Assembly: GCA_963730365.1 (NCBI GenBank)
Contig: CAVSRM010000010.1
Location: 62,001-126,000 of the forward strand
Reading direction: 5' to 3'
Origin: Fodinibacter sp963730365
GTDB taxonomy: Bacteria > Actinomycetota > Actinomycetes > Actinomycetales > Dermatophilaceae
DNA: 64,000 nt
Program-made: the position numbers and the translations under genes
Notes under the pieces: model-generated
What the model was told of the DNA's origin: nothing
Seen by the model: only the letters and a program-made list of their open reading frames with translations
Databases searched by the model: none
In this document: piece by piece, positions 16,728 through 25,746 of the stretch
How positions within the stretch are numbered: the first letter of the stretch is position 1
Layout: every line of letters begins with the position of its first letter

Positions 16728-18135
16728 ACGCACCCTCCAGGGCGTTCACGGCAGGTGACTGGAACAGCGTGGCGATGACGTTGCTGAACCTGAAGCCGAG
16801 CCGGGTCAGGACGACCGATCCGTCGACCTCGCGCGTGGCACACCCCGCCGCCACGAGCGCGTCGAGCTCCTCGCTCCAGTCCTCGAGGGAGGCGCCGGTG
16901 GCCAGCTCGTAGGCCCCGCGGTCCAGCCGCCCCAGCGAGAGGTTGAGAATGCACAGGCGCCGGCGCGTCTCGTCGGCGTCCATGACGAAGCCGATGCTCG
17001 GCGCCTGGTCCGGGGTGTGGTCGTGGTCGACGAACCCGGAGATGATCTCGGCCGTCGACGGGCTGCGGACTGCGAAGTCGGTGCTGTGGTGCAACAGCGT
17101 GCTGTAGGACCGCGCCCCGGCGCCGAGACCCAGCAGCGGCGTACCCGCGAAGTCCGACACCTCCTGCAGGAGTCCATCGACCGGGCGGCGCGAGAACCGC
17201 ACGAACGTGTTCTGCCGGAATCCCATGGCGCCCAGAGTGTCGACGGCCTCGTCGTACAGGGCGTACTTCGCCGAGTTGTCGAGGAACTCCTGGGCCGACC
17301 GATCGTGGTGTCGACCGATGACGGTGAGCGGGCGGAAGACGATCGGGTAGAGGGTGACGGTGTCCGGGCCGAGCGCGAGAGTTCCTTCGAGGGACCGCCG
17401 CCAGGACTGCGGCGTCTGGCCCTCGAGGCCGTAGATGAGGTCGTAGTTGACGTTGTCGAAACCCACGTCGGAGATGAGTGCCGCTGCCTCGTGGACCCGG
17501 TCGATCGGGTAGCGCCGTCCCGCCCGCCGGGCCTCCTCCGGGTCGAGGGTCTGCACGCCCATGCTGATCCGGTTGACGCCCAGGTCGCGCATCGTCGTGA
17601 GGAGGGTGCGCTCCATCGTGTCGGGCGACCCCTCGACCGCGAACTCCATGTCCGGCGACCGGTGCGGAAACGCCTCGTGGATGCCGGTGACGAGGTCGGT
17701 GAACTGCGCCGGGGTCAGGGTGGTGGGAGTACCGCCCCCGACGTACACCGACACGACCTCCGAGCCCCCGAGCAGCTCGCCGTACATCGCGAGCTGGCGC
17801 CGCAGCGAGGCGACGTAGCGGTCGACGAGGTCGGGGGGCGGGTTGGTCGTGAGGAAGAGCGTGCAGAACGAGCACCGGTAGCCGCAGAACGGGATGTGCA
17901 CGTAGAGGTTGACCGGTCCGCGGTGGTCACCCCATGCCTGCGCGATCGTCATCGGCGGGTCGAGGTGGCGATAGGCGCGCTTGGACGGGTACGAGTACAC
18001 GTAGTTGGGCAGGTCGCTGCCATCGATGGCCGCGGTGAGCCGCTCGTACGCCGTGTCGGCCCCCACCACGTCCCGGCTGCCACCGTTCGGCACCGCCCCG
18101 CCGGGCTGGCTCGTCTGCACGTCACCGTCGGGCAC
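16714..18135 (-). CDS. HemN/HemW-like radical SAM protein
   Basis: 473 aa. The cluster-binding motif CGYRCSFC (Cys84, Cys88, Cys91; CX3CX2C) directly follows LYVHIPFC, and a GGGTPT motif lies near residue 135, so the radical SAM core is intact. The C-terminal region is of the coproporphyrinogen-oxidase-like type. The N-terminal YPSKRAYRHLDPP reminds me of the STM4012-type subfamily of unknown role. No haem gene is nearby; partners are an adenylating enzyme and a methyltransferase, so a biosynthetic role is more likely than haem synthesis. Confidence 0.85.
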   Translation of the reverse strand: MPDGDVQTSQPGGAVPNGGSRDVVGADTAYERLTAAIDGSDLPNYVYSYPSKRAYRHLDPPMTIAQAWGDHRGPVNLYVHIPFCGYRCSFCTLFLTTNPPPDLVDRYVASLRRQLAMYGELLGGSEVVSVYVGGGTPTTLTPAQFTDLVTGIHEAFPHRSPDMEFAVEGSPDTMERTLLTTMRDLGVNRISMGVQTLDPEEARRAGRRYPIDRVHEAAALISDVGFDNVNYDLIYGLEGQTPQSWRRSLEGTLALGPDTVTLYPIVFRPLTVIGRHHDRSAQEFLDNSAKYALYDEAVDTLGAMGFRQNTFVRFSRRPVDGLLQEVSDFAGTPLLGLGAGARSYSTLLHHSTDFAVRSPSTAEIISGFVDHDHTPDQAPSIGFVMDADETRRRLCILNLSLGRLDRGAYELATGASLEDWSEELDALVAAGCATREVDGSVVLTRLGFRFSNVIATLFQSPAVNALEGAYVPV

Positions 18136-18141
18136 GAGACC

Positions 18142-19512
18142 TCACTTGGAGTCGTAGGGAGCGACGTCGGCTGCCGGAAGGGCCTCGACGAGCAGCGTCA
18201 GGGAGCCCTCCGCCACGCGGCGTTCGAGCTCGGGGTGGGCGGCGCAGAGGTGGGTGGCCACGATGCGGCGGACCTCCTCGACCCGGTCGGGATACATCCA
18301 CGGCGCGTAGCGCAGGCCGAGCGTGATGACGATCCGCTCCGCGACACCGGCGGTGGGGTCGGCCGGCACGTGCTCCACGGCGAAGCGGTGGTCGCCGGTG
18401 AGCTCCATCCCCACGCCCACCTCCAGGTCGGGGAAGCGGGGGCTGATGGCGACGTCGGCCAAGGACTCCACGACCTCGTACAGCGGGCCCGACAGCAGCA
18501 AAGGGCGGACCGTGTCGCGACTGTCGTCGACGATGCTGCGCGGCACGCGGCCGAGGTAGCGCACCTGGATCCCGGCGGGGTCCTCCGGCGGAGCGACGAC
18601 CTCGACGAGGTCGCCGGTGAGGTAGCGGACCAGTGGCATCTGCTGGGTGAACGGGTAGAGGCTGGTGAGCACCAGCACGCCGACCTCGCCCACTCCGACC
18701 GGCACGTGGGTGCGCGGGTGCACGGCCTCGGCGATGACGTGCGGCTCGAAGATCCACGGCCCGCCGGCCCACATCTCGCTCGCCCCGCCGTAGATCTCGG
18801 TGAGGCTGTAGTGGTTGTGGACCGTCGCCCCCCAGGTCGCTGCGAGCATCGCCTGCCGGCGCGGGGTCACGTGACCGCCGAAGAGGTCGACCCGCCGAAC
18901 CGCGCTCCGCGAGAAGTCGAACCCGTCGTCGATGAGGTACGCCGTGAGTGCCTTGACCATCCGCTCGGTGCCGCTCACCACGCTCACCCGGCTGTCGACG
19001 CCCGGCAGCTCGTAGGTCGCGTCGAGAACCTGGCGGGCCTGGCTCGCCTGGGCCGTGTCGTGGACGCCGACGGACATGACGTAGGCGCGCGTGGGGACCG
19101 GGGTGAGGGCACCGTGGTAGGCGTTGCTCAGCACGAGGTGCATCGGCCTCGAGGTCGGTGGGTGCGTTGCCTGGAGCTGCGCGGCGTGGAACTGCCAGAC
19201 GAAGTCCTGTTCCGCCTGTCCGCGGTAGACCTGCAGGAAGGCGCCGGTCGTGCCCGTCGTGTGCTGGATCGCGACCGGGGTCCCCTCGTCGCAGCGCAGC
19301 CGCTCGTGGTTGTCGACGATGTCCTTGCGGCTCAGCAGGGGAAGGCGCACGAGGTCGGACAGGTCGGTGATCTCGCCCGCCTGGGCGAAGCGTTCACGGT
19401 AGAAGTCGGACGAGGACCGGCACCACTGGATCGTCTCGCGGAGCAGGGCGCTGCGCAGGAGCTGCGCAGCCGACGGTGACACCGAGGTCGCGGCGGAGGT
19501 GTCGGCCGTCAT
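18142..19512 (-). CDS. PaaK-like adenylate-forming ligase
   Basis: 456 aa resembling phenylacetate-CoA ligase and coenzyme F390 synthetase. The ATP-phosphate loop TTGTTG is at residues 85-90. The adenine-side motif appears as HNHYSLTEIYGG, the Asp of YLTGD contacts ribose, and a terminal Lys region (PYDSK) ends the chain. It should activate a carboxylic acid as acyl-AMP; substrate and acceptor are unknown. Its ATG overlaps the stop of the upstream repeat protein (ATGA), and the radical SAM gene follows six bases later. Confidence 0.85.
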   Translation of the reverse strand: MTADTSAATSVSPSAAQLLRSALLRETIQWCRSSSDFYRERFAQAGEITDLSDLVRLPLLSRKDIVDNHERLRCDEGTPVAIQHTTGTTGAFLQVYRGQAEQDFVWQFHAAQLQATHPPTSRPMHLVLSNAYHGALTPVPTRAYVMSVGVHDTAQASQARQVLDATYELPGVDSRVSVVSGTERMVKALTAYLIDDGFDFSRSAVRRVDLFGGHVTPRRQAMLAATWGATVHNHYSLTEIYGGASEMWAGGPWIFEPHVIAEAVHPRTHVPVGVGEVGVLVLTSLYPFTQQMPLVRYLTGDLVEVVAPPEDPAGIQVRYLGRVPRSIVDDSRDTVRPLLLSGPLYEVVESLADVAISPRFPDLEVGVGMELTGDHRFAVEHVPADPTAGVAERIVITLGLRYAPWMYPDRVEEVRRIVATHLCAAHPELERRVAEGSLTLLVEALPAADVAPYDSK

Positions 19513-20363
19513 CCGCGCGTACCGTGCTCCGATACGAAGCTCTGCAGGGCGTCGGAGATCGCGGCGTTGGAGGCGGCGAGGTTCTCACCGACGGCGTTCT
19601 CCACCGCCAGGTTCTCCAGGCCGGTCGGCTCGGCGGCGACGGGCTCGGCGGCGACGGGCTCGGCAGCCAGGGGTTCCGCCGCAAGAGGTTCGGCTGCCAG
19701 GGGTTCCGCCGCGAGCGGCTCGGCTGCCAGGGGTTCGGCCGTGAGTGGCTCTGCTGCAAGGGCTTCGGCTGCCAACGGTTCGGCTGCCAGTGGTTCAGCA
19801 GCCAAGGGCTCGGCACCGACTGGCTCGGCCGCCACCGGCTCGGCAGCAGCGGCCTCCGCCGCCAGTGACTCCGCAGCCAGCGTCTCGGCCCGTGCGGCCT
19901 CGTCGGCGACCGTCCGTAGCGTCGCGTCGGACACCGACCTGGCGCCACGGCCGAGGGCATCGGTCAGGGCCTGCTGAACCGTCTCCAGTGCGGCGGTCGC
20001 CGCGTCGGTCAGGCCCTGGGCCGGGTGGGGGCCGGCCAGGGCTGCCCACGTGGACTCGTCGACGACCCCGGTCACCTGGAGCCCGGCGCCCTTCTGGAAG
20101 GCCGTCACCGCGTCCTTGGTGTCGCGGTCGAACTCTCCGTCGACGCGAACGTCGATCGACCGACCGGCCAGCAACATCTGGGCCCTGCGCACGTGGTCAC
20201 CAGTGGTCGTGTGCTTGGGCCCCAGAGTCGGCGGCTTCGCGCTCTCCAGGGCGGTGGCGGCGGCCGCGGCCGTGGCGGAAGCACCCGAGAGGGCCTCCCG
20301 GGTGGCCTTGTCGCGCACCTTGAGGGCGTCCTTGTACAGCGAGGCGAGTTGTGCGACATCCAT
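19509..20363 (-). CDS. Peptidoglycan-binding-domain protein with AEPLA repeats
   Basis: 284 aa from the ATG preceded by GGAG at six bases. Residues about 55-110 match a PG_binding_1 domain (HVRRAQMLLAG, VDGEFDRDTKDAVTAFQK, TWAALAGP). The C-terminal half is a run of about 15 pentapeptides of form (A/G/T)AEP(L/V), extremely Ala-rich, ending in a short different tail. There is no signal peptide or membrane segment, which is odd for a peptidoglycan binder. It is first in the operon and translationally coupled to the PaaK-like enzyme. Confidence 0.75.
   Translation of the reverse strand: MDVAQLASLYKDALKVRDKATREALSGASATAAAAATALESAKPPTLGPKHTTTGDHVRRAQMLLAGRSIDVRVDGEFDRDTKDAVTAFQKGAGLQVTGVVDESTWAALAGPHPAQGLTDAATAALETVQQALTDALGRGARSVSDATLRTVADEAARAETLAAESLAAEAAAAEPVAAEPVGAEPLAAEPLAAEPLAAEALAAEPLTAEPLAAEPLAAEPLAAEPLAAEPLAAEPVAAEPVAAEPTGLENLAVENAVGENLAASNAAISDALQSFVSEHGTRG
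19624..19848 (-). repeat. About 15 tandem 15-bp coding repeats
   Basis: The DNA encoding the AEPLA pentapeptides is itself a degenerate 15-bp tandem repeat (variants of GCAGCCAGGGGTTCC on the plus strand). Synonymous differences between units show it is not a very recent slippage product. Confidence 0.85.
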
Positions 20364-20526
20364 GTCGGGCTCCAATCGGGGATCCACCCCTTCCCCGATG
20401 ATAGCGACGCGCCCCTGCGTTGTCTCGGGGGCGGCGGGGCTCACGGACCCCTCGGGAAGCACAGCACGTCGGCTGGGGCCAACTCCCGTGTCGGCGTCGA
20501 CCGGACGCCACCAGCCGACCCCTCCA

Positions 20527-20596
20527 CCCCGTCGAGTGAACAGAACACGCCGCGTGCGAGGTGACGCATGCGGCGTGTTCTGTTCACTCGACGGGG
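20527..20596. repeat. Long inverted repeat, copy 1
   Basis: Perfect 26-bp arms (CCCCGTCGAGTGAACAGAAC continuing to CACGCCG) enclose further pairing that extends the stem to about 32 bp with one G-T pair and a six-base loop (AGGTGA). The same arms occur at 38818-38885. It lies in the 477-base interval upstream of the repeat-protein operon and downstream of the aldo/keto reductase; no T-tract follows. The rest of that interval shows no gene. Confidence 0.9.
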
Positions 20597-20840
20597 GAAG
20601 TCAGCCGGGTGCGGCGCCGGTCATCGCGACGACTCACTCGCCGTGGTCTGGCACCGGGGGGACGAGGAAACGGAACGAGACCCCGAAGTCCTCGCGCTGG
20701 GGGGCGTGGCATCCTGGGCCGGCACCGGTGCGGCGGGGTCGGATGGCCGGGATCGATGTGGGTGCGGATCAGCTCCGCTGCGCGGGAGTCGTAGGCCCCG
20801 GAGGCCCCCTCGGCGCGTCTCCGGCGTGGAGGTCGACGAC

Positions 20841-21812
20841 CTACGCGAAGGTCGTGTACGAGAAGGCCGAGTGCTCGCGGAGCTCCTCGAGGCCCGCGAG
20901 GTCGGCCGCGCTCGGCTCCCACGCAGCCGCCTCGACGTTGGCCGCCACCTGCTCGGGCCGGGTCACGCCGGAGATCACGCTGGCCACGGCCGGTTGGGCC
21001 GCCAGACCACCGATCGCGAGCGTGAGCATCGAGACCCCGCGCTCGGAGGCGAACGCCTCGAGTGCCTCGATGCGGTCCCAGTTCGCGCCCTCGAGCCGGG
21101 ACGCCTGCTCCGGGCCAGCGAGCCGGCTACCCTCCGGTGCTGCCTCGCCGCGCCGGTACTTGCCGGTGAGCAGCCCGTAGGCGAGAGGGAAGTACGGGAG
21201 CAGGCCCGCCCCCACGGCCTCGCACGCCGGCACGAGCTCGTCCTCGGCCAGGCGGTTGTACAGCGAGTACTCGTTCTGCGCCGAGACGAACCGCTCCAGC
21301 CCAGCGGTACGAGACACCCAGTCGGCGTCGACGACCTGCCACGCGGCCAGGTTCGAGGACCCGATGAAGCGGACCTTGCCCTCGTGGACGAGCTCGCTCA
21401 GCGCCCCGAGGGTCTCCTCGATGGGTGTCAACGGGTCGGGACGGTGCAGCTGGTAGAGGTCGATGCGGTCGGTGCCCAGGCGCCGCAGGCTCGCCTCGAC
21501 GGCCTGCCGGACGTACGCGCGCGTGCCGTGGCCACCGAGCCGGTCCTCACCCGAGAGGTCCATCCCGAACTTCGTCGCGACGACGACGTCGTCACGACGA
21601 GATCCCAGGGCCCGACCGAGGAGCTCCTCGCTCTTCCCGTTCCCGTAGACATCGGCGGTGTCGAAGAGGGTGATGCCGGCATCGACGGCAGCGCGGACGA
21701 CCGAGGCGGTCTGCTCCTCGTCGATGCGGGTGCCGAAGGCGTTGCAGCCCACCCCGACGACGGAGACCACGAGTTCGCTCTCACCCAGGGGGACGTACCG
21801 CATGTCGCTCAT
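20841..21812 (-). CDS. Aldo/keto reductase
   Basis: 323 aa. Family signature at the N-terminal third: LFDTADVYGNGKSEELLG (catalytic Asp and Tyr), Lys in VVATKFG, and His in YQLHRPDP. NADPH-dependent reduction of carbonyls is expected; substrate unknown. Its C-terminal region is typical of the AKR11/YajO-like soluble oxidoreductases. It stands alone and is followed by the long inverted repeat. Confidence 0.93.
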   Translation of the reverse strand: MSDMRYVPLGESELVVSVVGVGCNAFGTRIDEEQTASVVRAAVDAGITLFDTADVYGNGKSEELLGRALGSRRDDVVVATKFGMDLSGEDRLGGHGTRAYVRQAVEASLRRLGTDRIDLYQLHRPDPLTPIEETLGALSELVHEGKVRFIGSSNLAAWQVVDADWVSRTAGLERFVSAQNEYSLYNRLAEDELVPACEAVGAGLLPYFPLAYGLLTGKYRRGEAAPEGSRLAGPEQASRLEGANWDRIEALEAFASERGVSMLTLAIGGLAAQPAVASVISGVTRPEQVAANVEAAAWEPSAADLAGLEELREHSAFSYTTFA

Positions 21813-21851
21813 GCGCCCAACCTACGTCGCGGTGCTCTCGCCGACCGAACC

Positions 21852-24485
21852 TCACCCGTGGGGGGACGTCTCGGCGTAGAGCACACCCCGCCGCACGAGG
21901 ACCTTCTCGAGCTCGACACCCAGGGGCACGAGGAGCGCGAGCGCGAAGCACACGACGAGCTGGTGGGCGGACAGGGCATCGGTGTGGAAGATGCCCTGCA
22001 ACCACGGCACGTAGACGACGGCCAGCTGGAGCCCGATGGTGAGGAGCACCGCTCCCAGCAGCCCGCGGTTCGTCGCGAACCGGCGCCCGAACGACGGCAG
22101 CGACTCGGACCGGACGGCCATCGCGTGGCCGAGCTGGGCGAGCACGAGGATGGTGAAGACCACGGTCTGCCAGTTGTCCGCACCGCTGTTCCAGGCCCAC
22201 GCCAACCCGCCCAGCGACACCCCACTGATGAGCAGCCCCACCCACCCGATGTGCCACGTCACGCCGTGGGCGAAGATGCTCTCGTCCGGGGGCCGGGGTG
22301 GTCGCTTCATCACGTTCGGGTCGGCCGGCTCCCTCGCCAGCGCCAGCCCGGGCAGCCCGTCGGTGACGAGGTTGATCCAGAGGATCTGGAGCGGAAGGAG
22401 CGGGAGCGGGAAGCCGAGGAACGGGGCGAGGAACATCACCCAGATCTCCCCCGCGTTGCTCGTCAGCGTGTACTTCACGAAGCGGCGGATGTTGTCGTAG
22501 ATGCGCCTGCCCTCGCGCACGGCCATGACGATCGTCGCGAAGTTGTCGTCCAGGAGCACCATCGCCGAGGCCGCCCGCGCGACATCGGTCCCTCCCCTGC
22601 CCATCGCGACCCCGATGTCGGCCTGGCGCAGCGCGGGTGCGTCGTTCACCCCGTCGCCGGTCATCGCCGCCACCTCGCCGCGGGCCTGGAGCGCCCGGAC
22701 GATACGGATCTTCTGCGCCGGGTCGACGCGGGCGTAGACCCGGGCGTCGGCGACGCGGTCGCCGAGGGCGTCGTCGTCGAGCTCCGCGAGGTCCCGTCCG
22801 GTGAGGACGTCCCCAGCACCCTGGTGGAGCTCGGCCACCCCGACGCGTTCAGCGACCGCGTGCGCGGTGTCGGGGTGGTCTCCGGTGATCATCACCGGCA
22901 CGATGCCGGCGCTGCGACACTCGGCCACGGCCGCCGCCACCTCCTCGCGCGGCGGGTCGATCATCCCCACGAGACCGACGAGGGTCATGTCTGCCTCGGC
23001 GTCGGCGAGGTCGGTGGGCATCTCCTCGAGGACGCGGCGGGCGGCGGCGAGCACCCGGAGCCCGGATCCCGCCATGGCCGAGGCCCGGGCCTCGGCCTCG
23101 GTCCGGCGAGCGGGGTCGAGGGTGCACAGGGGCAGCACCGACTCCGGAGCCCCCTTGGCGTAGGCGACAAAGGGGCCGTTGGCGGTCCTGCCCCCGGGGC
23201 GCTCGTGGAACGTCACCATCCGGCGCCGCTCGGAGTCGAAGGGGATCTCCGCCAGGCGGGACGGTGGAGGGGATGCCGCCACCGTGCCGACAGCGCGGCC
23301 GTACACCACGAGCGCCACCTCCGTGGGGTCGCCGTCGCTGTGAGGCACGCCCTCGGGTCCGTCGGAGACCTCCGCGTCGTTGCATGCGGTGACGACCCGC
23401 GCCAGCTCGTCGACGTCGCCCACCGGTGTCCACACGGTGTCAACCGTCATCCGGTTCTGCGTCAGGGTGCCGGTCTTGTCCGAACAGATGTAGGTGACCG
23501 AGCCCAACGTCTCGACGGCCGGCAGGCGGCGGACGAGCGCGCTCCGCTGCGCCATCGCCCTGGCCCCCAAGGCCAGCGAGATCGTCACCACCGCGGGAAG
23601 GGCCTCGGGCACCGCAGCCACCGCGAGGCTCACCGCGGTCAGCAGCATCTGCAAGGGGTCCTCGCCCCGCAGCAGGCCAGCGACGAAGACGACGCCCGAA
23701 ATGGCCACGACGGCGACGGCCAGGCGAAGCGACAGCTGGGCGAGCCGCCGCTGCAGCGGGGTGCGCACGTCGTCCGCGCCGGCGATGAGGCCGGCCACCC
23801 GGCCCAGCTCGGTGTCGGCGCCGACGGCAACGACGACGCCTCGGCCCCGGCCGGCCGTGACCTCCGTGCCGCTGAACGCCATCGAGGACCGGTCACCGAG
23901 CGGACAGTCGTGGTCCCCCACGGGCCGCGTCGCCTTGTCGACCGGTACCGACTCCCCCGTCAGCGCCGCCTCGGCGACCTGGAGTCGCGCGACCTCGACG
24001 AGGCGGAGGTCGGCCGGAACCACCGCACCCGCCTCGAGGAGCACGACGTCGCCGACGACGAGCTCCGGGGACGGGACGACGGCTGCCGCGCCACCGCGGA
24101 CCACCCGGGCCCCGGGTGTCGACATCGCGCGCAGGGCATCAAGGGCCTTCTCGGCCCGAAAGGCCTGGAAGGCGCCGATCGCCGCGTTGAGCACGACGAT
24201 GACGACGATGACGATGGTGTCGACCGGCTCCCCCACGACGCCGGAGACGATGGCCGCAGCGACGAGGAGAAGGATCATGACGTCCTTGAACTGCTCCACG
24301 ACGAGGTCCCAGAGCCCGCGGACGTGGTGTTCCGGCAGGAGGTTGGGGCCGTGGTCGGCGAGCCTGCGACCGGCCTCGGCCGGGTCCAGTCCGGCGTCGG
24401 GGTCGACCCGCACGCGGTCGGTCGCCTCCGGCACCGTGAGCGTGTGCCACGGCACCGGCGAGGTCGTCACGGGCGCGGAGGTCAT
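21852..24485 (-). CDS. Cation-transporting P-type ATPase, Ca2+-ATPase (P2) type
   Basis: 877 aa from MTSAPVTTSP, which removes an upstream low-complexity extension. Domains in order: N-terminal cation ATPase domain, TGES actuator loop near residue 173, the membrane motif PEALPAVVT, phosphorylation site CSDKTGTLTQNRM near residue 333, hinge TGDGVNDAPAL, and four C-terminal helices. The PEALP motif and C-terminal ATPase domain place it with PacL/SERCA-like Ca2+ pumps, though other divalent ions are possible. No metal regulator is adjacent. Confidence 0.92.
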   Translation of the reverse strand: MTSAPVTTSPVPWHTLTVPEATDRVRVDPDAGLDPAEAGRRLADHGPNLLPEHHVRGLWDLVVEQFKDVMILLLVAAAIVSGVVGEPVDTIVIVVIVVLNAAIGAFQAFRAEKALDALRAMSTPGARVVRGGAAAVVPSPELVVGDVVLLEAGAVVPADLRLVEVARLQVAEAALTGESVPVDKATRPVGDHDCPLGDRSSMAFSGTEVTAGRGRGVVVAVGADTELGRVAGLIAGADDVRTPLQRRLAQLSLRLAVAVVAISGVVFVAGLLRGEDPLQMLLTAVSLAVAAVPEALPAVVTISLALGARAMAQRSALVRRLPAVETLGSVTYICSDKTGTLTQNRMTVDTVWTPVGDVDELARVVTACNDAEVSDGPEGVPHSDGDPTEVALVVYGRAVGTVAASPPPSRLAEIPFDSERRRMVTFHERPGGRTANGPFVAYAKGAPESVLPLCTLDPARRTEAEARASAMAGSGLRVLAAARRVLEEMPTDLADAEADMTLVGLVGMIDPPREEVAAAVAECRSAGIVPVMITGDHPDTAHAVAERVGVAELHQGAGDVLTGRDLAELDDDALGDRVADARVYARVDPAQKIRIVRALQARGEVAAMTGDGVNDAPALRQADIGVAMGRGGTDVARAASAMVLLDDNFATIVMAVREGRRIYDNIRRFVKYTLTSNAGEIWVMFLAPFLGFPLPLLPLQILWINLVTDGLPGLALAREPADPNVMKRPPRPPDESIFAHGVTWHIGWVGLLISGVSLGGLAWAWNSGADNWQTVVFTILVLAQLGHAMAVRSESLPSFGRRFATNRGLLGAVLLTIGLQLAVVYVPWLQGIFHTDALSAHQLVVCFALALLVPLGVELEKVLVRRGVLYAETSPHG

Positions 24486-24549
24486 CGCCTCCAGCCTGCC
24501 CCACCCGGGGCGGCCCGTGGACCAGGTGTGAAGGCCCCCACTGCCGAGC

Positions 24550-24578
24550 GACCCTCCCCGCCGCGGGCGGGGAGGGTC
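24550..24578 (-). terminator. GC-rich hairpin after the CurA-like gene
   Basis: A perfect 13-bp stem (GACCCTCCCCGCC) with a three-base loop lies downstream of the leftward reductase gene and upstream of the ATPase gene. No T-tract follows, which is common for actinobacterial terminators. Confidence 0.6.
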
Positions 24579-24618
24579 GAGGTCACGGCGACGCGCCCGG
24601 GTCGGGCACGTGTGGTGC

Positions 24619-25653
24619 TCAGAGGCGCACGACCATCTTCCCGGTGTTCTCGCCGCGCAGCATGCCGAGGAACGCGTCCACGGCGTGGTCGATGCCGTCG
24701 ACGACGGTCTCGCGAGAGGTGAGCTCGCCGGACGCCAGCCAGCCGGCGACCTTCCCGGCATACTCCTTCGAGAGGTCCGCGTGGTCGCCGACGAGGAAGC
24801 CCTCGATGCGGCCGCGGGTCTGGATCAGTCGGGCGAGGTTGCGTGGTCCGGGGGCGGGCTCGGTGTCGTTGTAGACGGAGATCATCCCGCAGACGGCGAT
24901 GCGTCCACCCAGTCGGAGCGACCCGATGGCCGCCTCGAGGTGGTCGCCACCGACGTTGTCGAAGTAGACGTCGATGCCCTCGGGCGCGGCCTCCCGCAGC
25001 TGCCTGGACACTGCGCCGTCCTTGTAGTTGAACGCCGCGTCGAAACCGAGGTCGTCGACGACGTGACGGACCTTCTCCTCCGACCCGGCGCTGCCGATGA
25101 CGCGGCTCGCACCGAGGGCCTTCGCGATCTGGCCGACGACGCTGCCGACCGCCCCGGCCGCGCCGGAGACGAAGACGACGTCGCCCTCCTTGATCTGTGC
25201 GATGCGGGTGAGGCCCGCGTATGCCGTGAGGCCGGGCATGCCGAGCACGCCGAGGTAGAGGGAGGGGGACACCTGGGAGACGTCGACGACCCGGGCGCCC
25301 TTGGCCGCGACCACGGCCACCTCCCGCCAGCCGAAGCCGTGCAGCACGTGGTCCCCGACCGCGAAGCCCTCGGCCCGCGACTCCTCGACGACACCCACGG
25401 CGCCGCCGTCCATGGCCTCACCGAGGGCGAACGGGTCGGCGTACGACTTGGCATCGCTCATCCGGCCACGCATGTAGGGGTCCACCGACATGGCGACGTT
25501 GCGCACGCGCATCTGCCCCTCGGCCAGTGGCGGGACCGTGCTCTCGACGAGCTCGAAGTTCTCGGGCGTGGGAAAACCGACCGGGCGGGAGACGAGGCGG
25601 ACCTCGCGCGGAGCGGCGGCGGAGTCGGTGGGCTGGGCGGGTTGCGCGGACAT
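24619..25653 (-). CDS. Zinc-free NADP-dependent oxidoreductase (CurA/PTGR-like)
   Basis: 344 aa from MSAQPAQPT. The MDR-superfamily Rossmann motif VSGAAGAVGSVVGQIAK is near the middle and the family signature MSVDPYMRGRM near the N-terminus; structural and catalytic zinc ligands are absent. Relatives reduce the double bond of enones, for example CurA on curcumin and prostaglandin reductase. Physiological substrate unknown. Transcribed alone, with a hairpin after the stop. Confidence 0.93.
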   Translation of the reverse strand: MSAQPAQPTDSAAAPREVRLVSRPVGFPTPENFELVESTVPPLAEGQMRVRNVAMSVDPYMRGRMSDAKSYADPFALGEAMDGGAVGVVEESRAEGFAVGDHVLHGFGWREVAVVAAKGARVVDVSQVSPSLYLGVLGMPGLTAYAGLTRIAQIKEGDVVFVSGAAGAVGSVVGQIAKALGASRVIGSAGSEEKVRHVVDDLGFDAAFNYKDGAVSRQLREAAPEGIDVYFDNVGGDHLEAAIGSLRLGGRIAVCGMISVYNDTEPAPGPRNLARLIQTRGRIEGFLVGDHADLSKEYAGKVAGWLASGELTSRETVVDGIDHAVDAFLGMLRGENTGKMVVRL

Positions 25654-25746
25654 GAGCGCCTTCCGGTCGGGGATCCTGCAGGGACGGTGGGGTTCAACCC
25701 CCCGCACCCCTTGGGTATGCCGTGACCCCGGCCACGTCGCCCGGCG

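Noticed and set aside
16714..18135. Housekeeping HemW/HemN for haem synthesis
   Set aside because: The N-terminus differs, no haem gene is adjacent, and coupling to an adenylating enzyme and a methyltransferase points elsewhere.
17017..19479. An 820-codon plus-strand open frame opposite the radical SAM and PaaK-like genes
   Set aside because: Same antisense effect; the minus-strand proteins have intact motifs and overlapping starts, the plus frame has none.
19624..19848. Possible CRISPR array
   Set aside because: The 15-bp period is in frame, has no spacers and encodes a clean pentapeptide repeat.
19624..19848. Pentapeptide-repeat protein (A(D/N)Lxx, gyrase-inhibitor type)
   Set aside because: The register does not place Ala two residues before the central Leu; Pro precedes Leu in nearly every unit.
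20568..24722. A 1384-codon plus-strand open frame opposite the P-type ATPase
   Set aside because: It is rich in Arg, Gly, His and Asp with no domain, and mirrors codon positions of the minus-strand ATPase, which has all family motifs. It is a high-GC antisense shadow.
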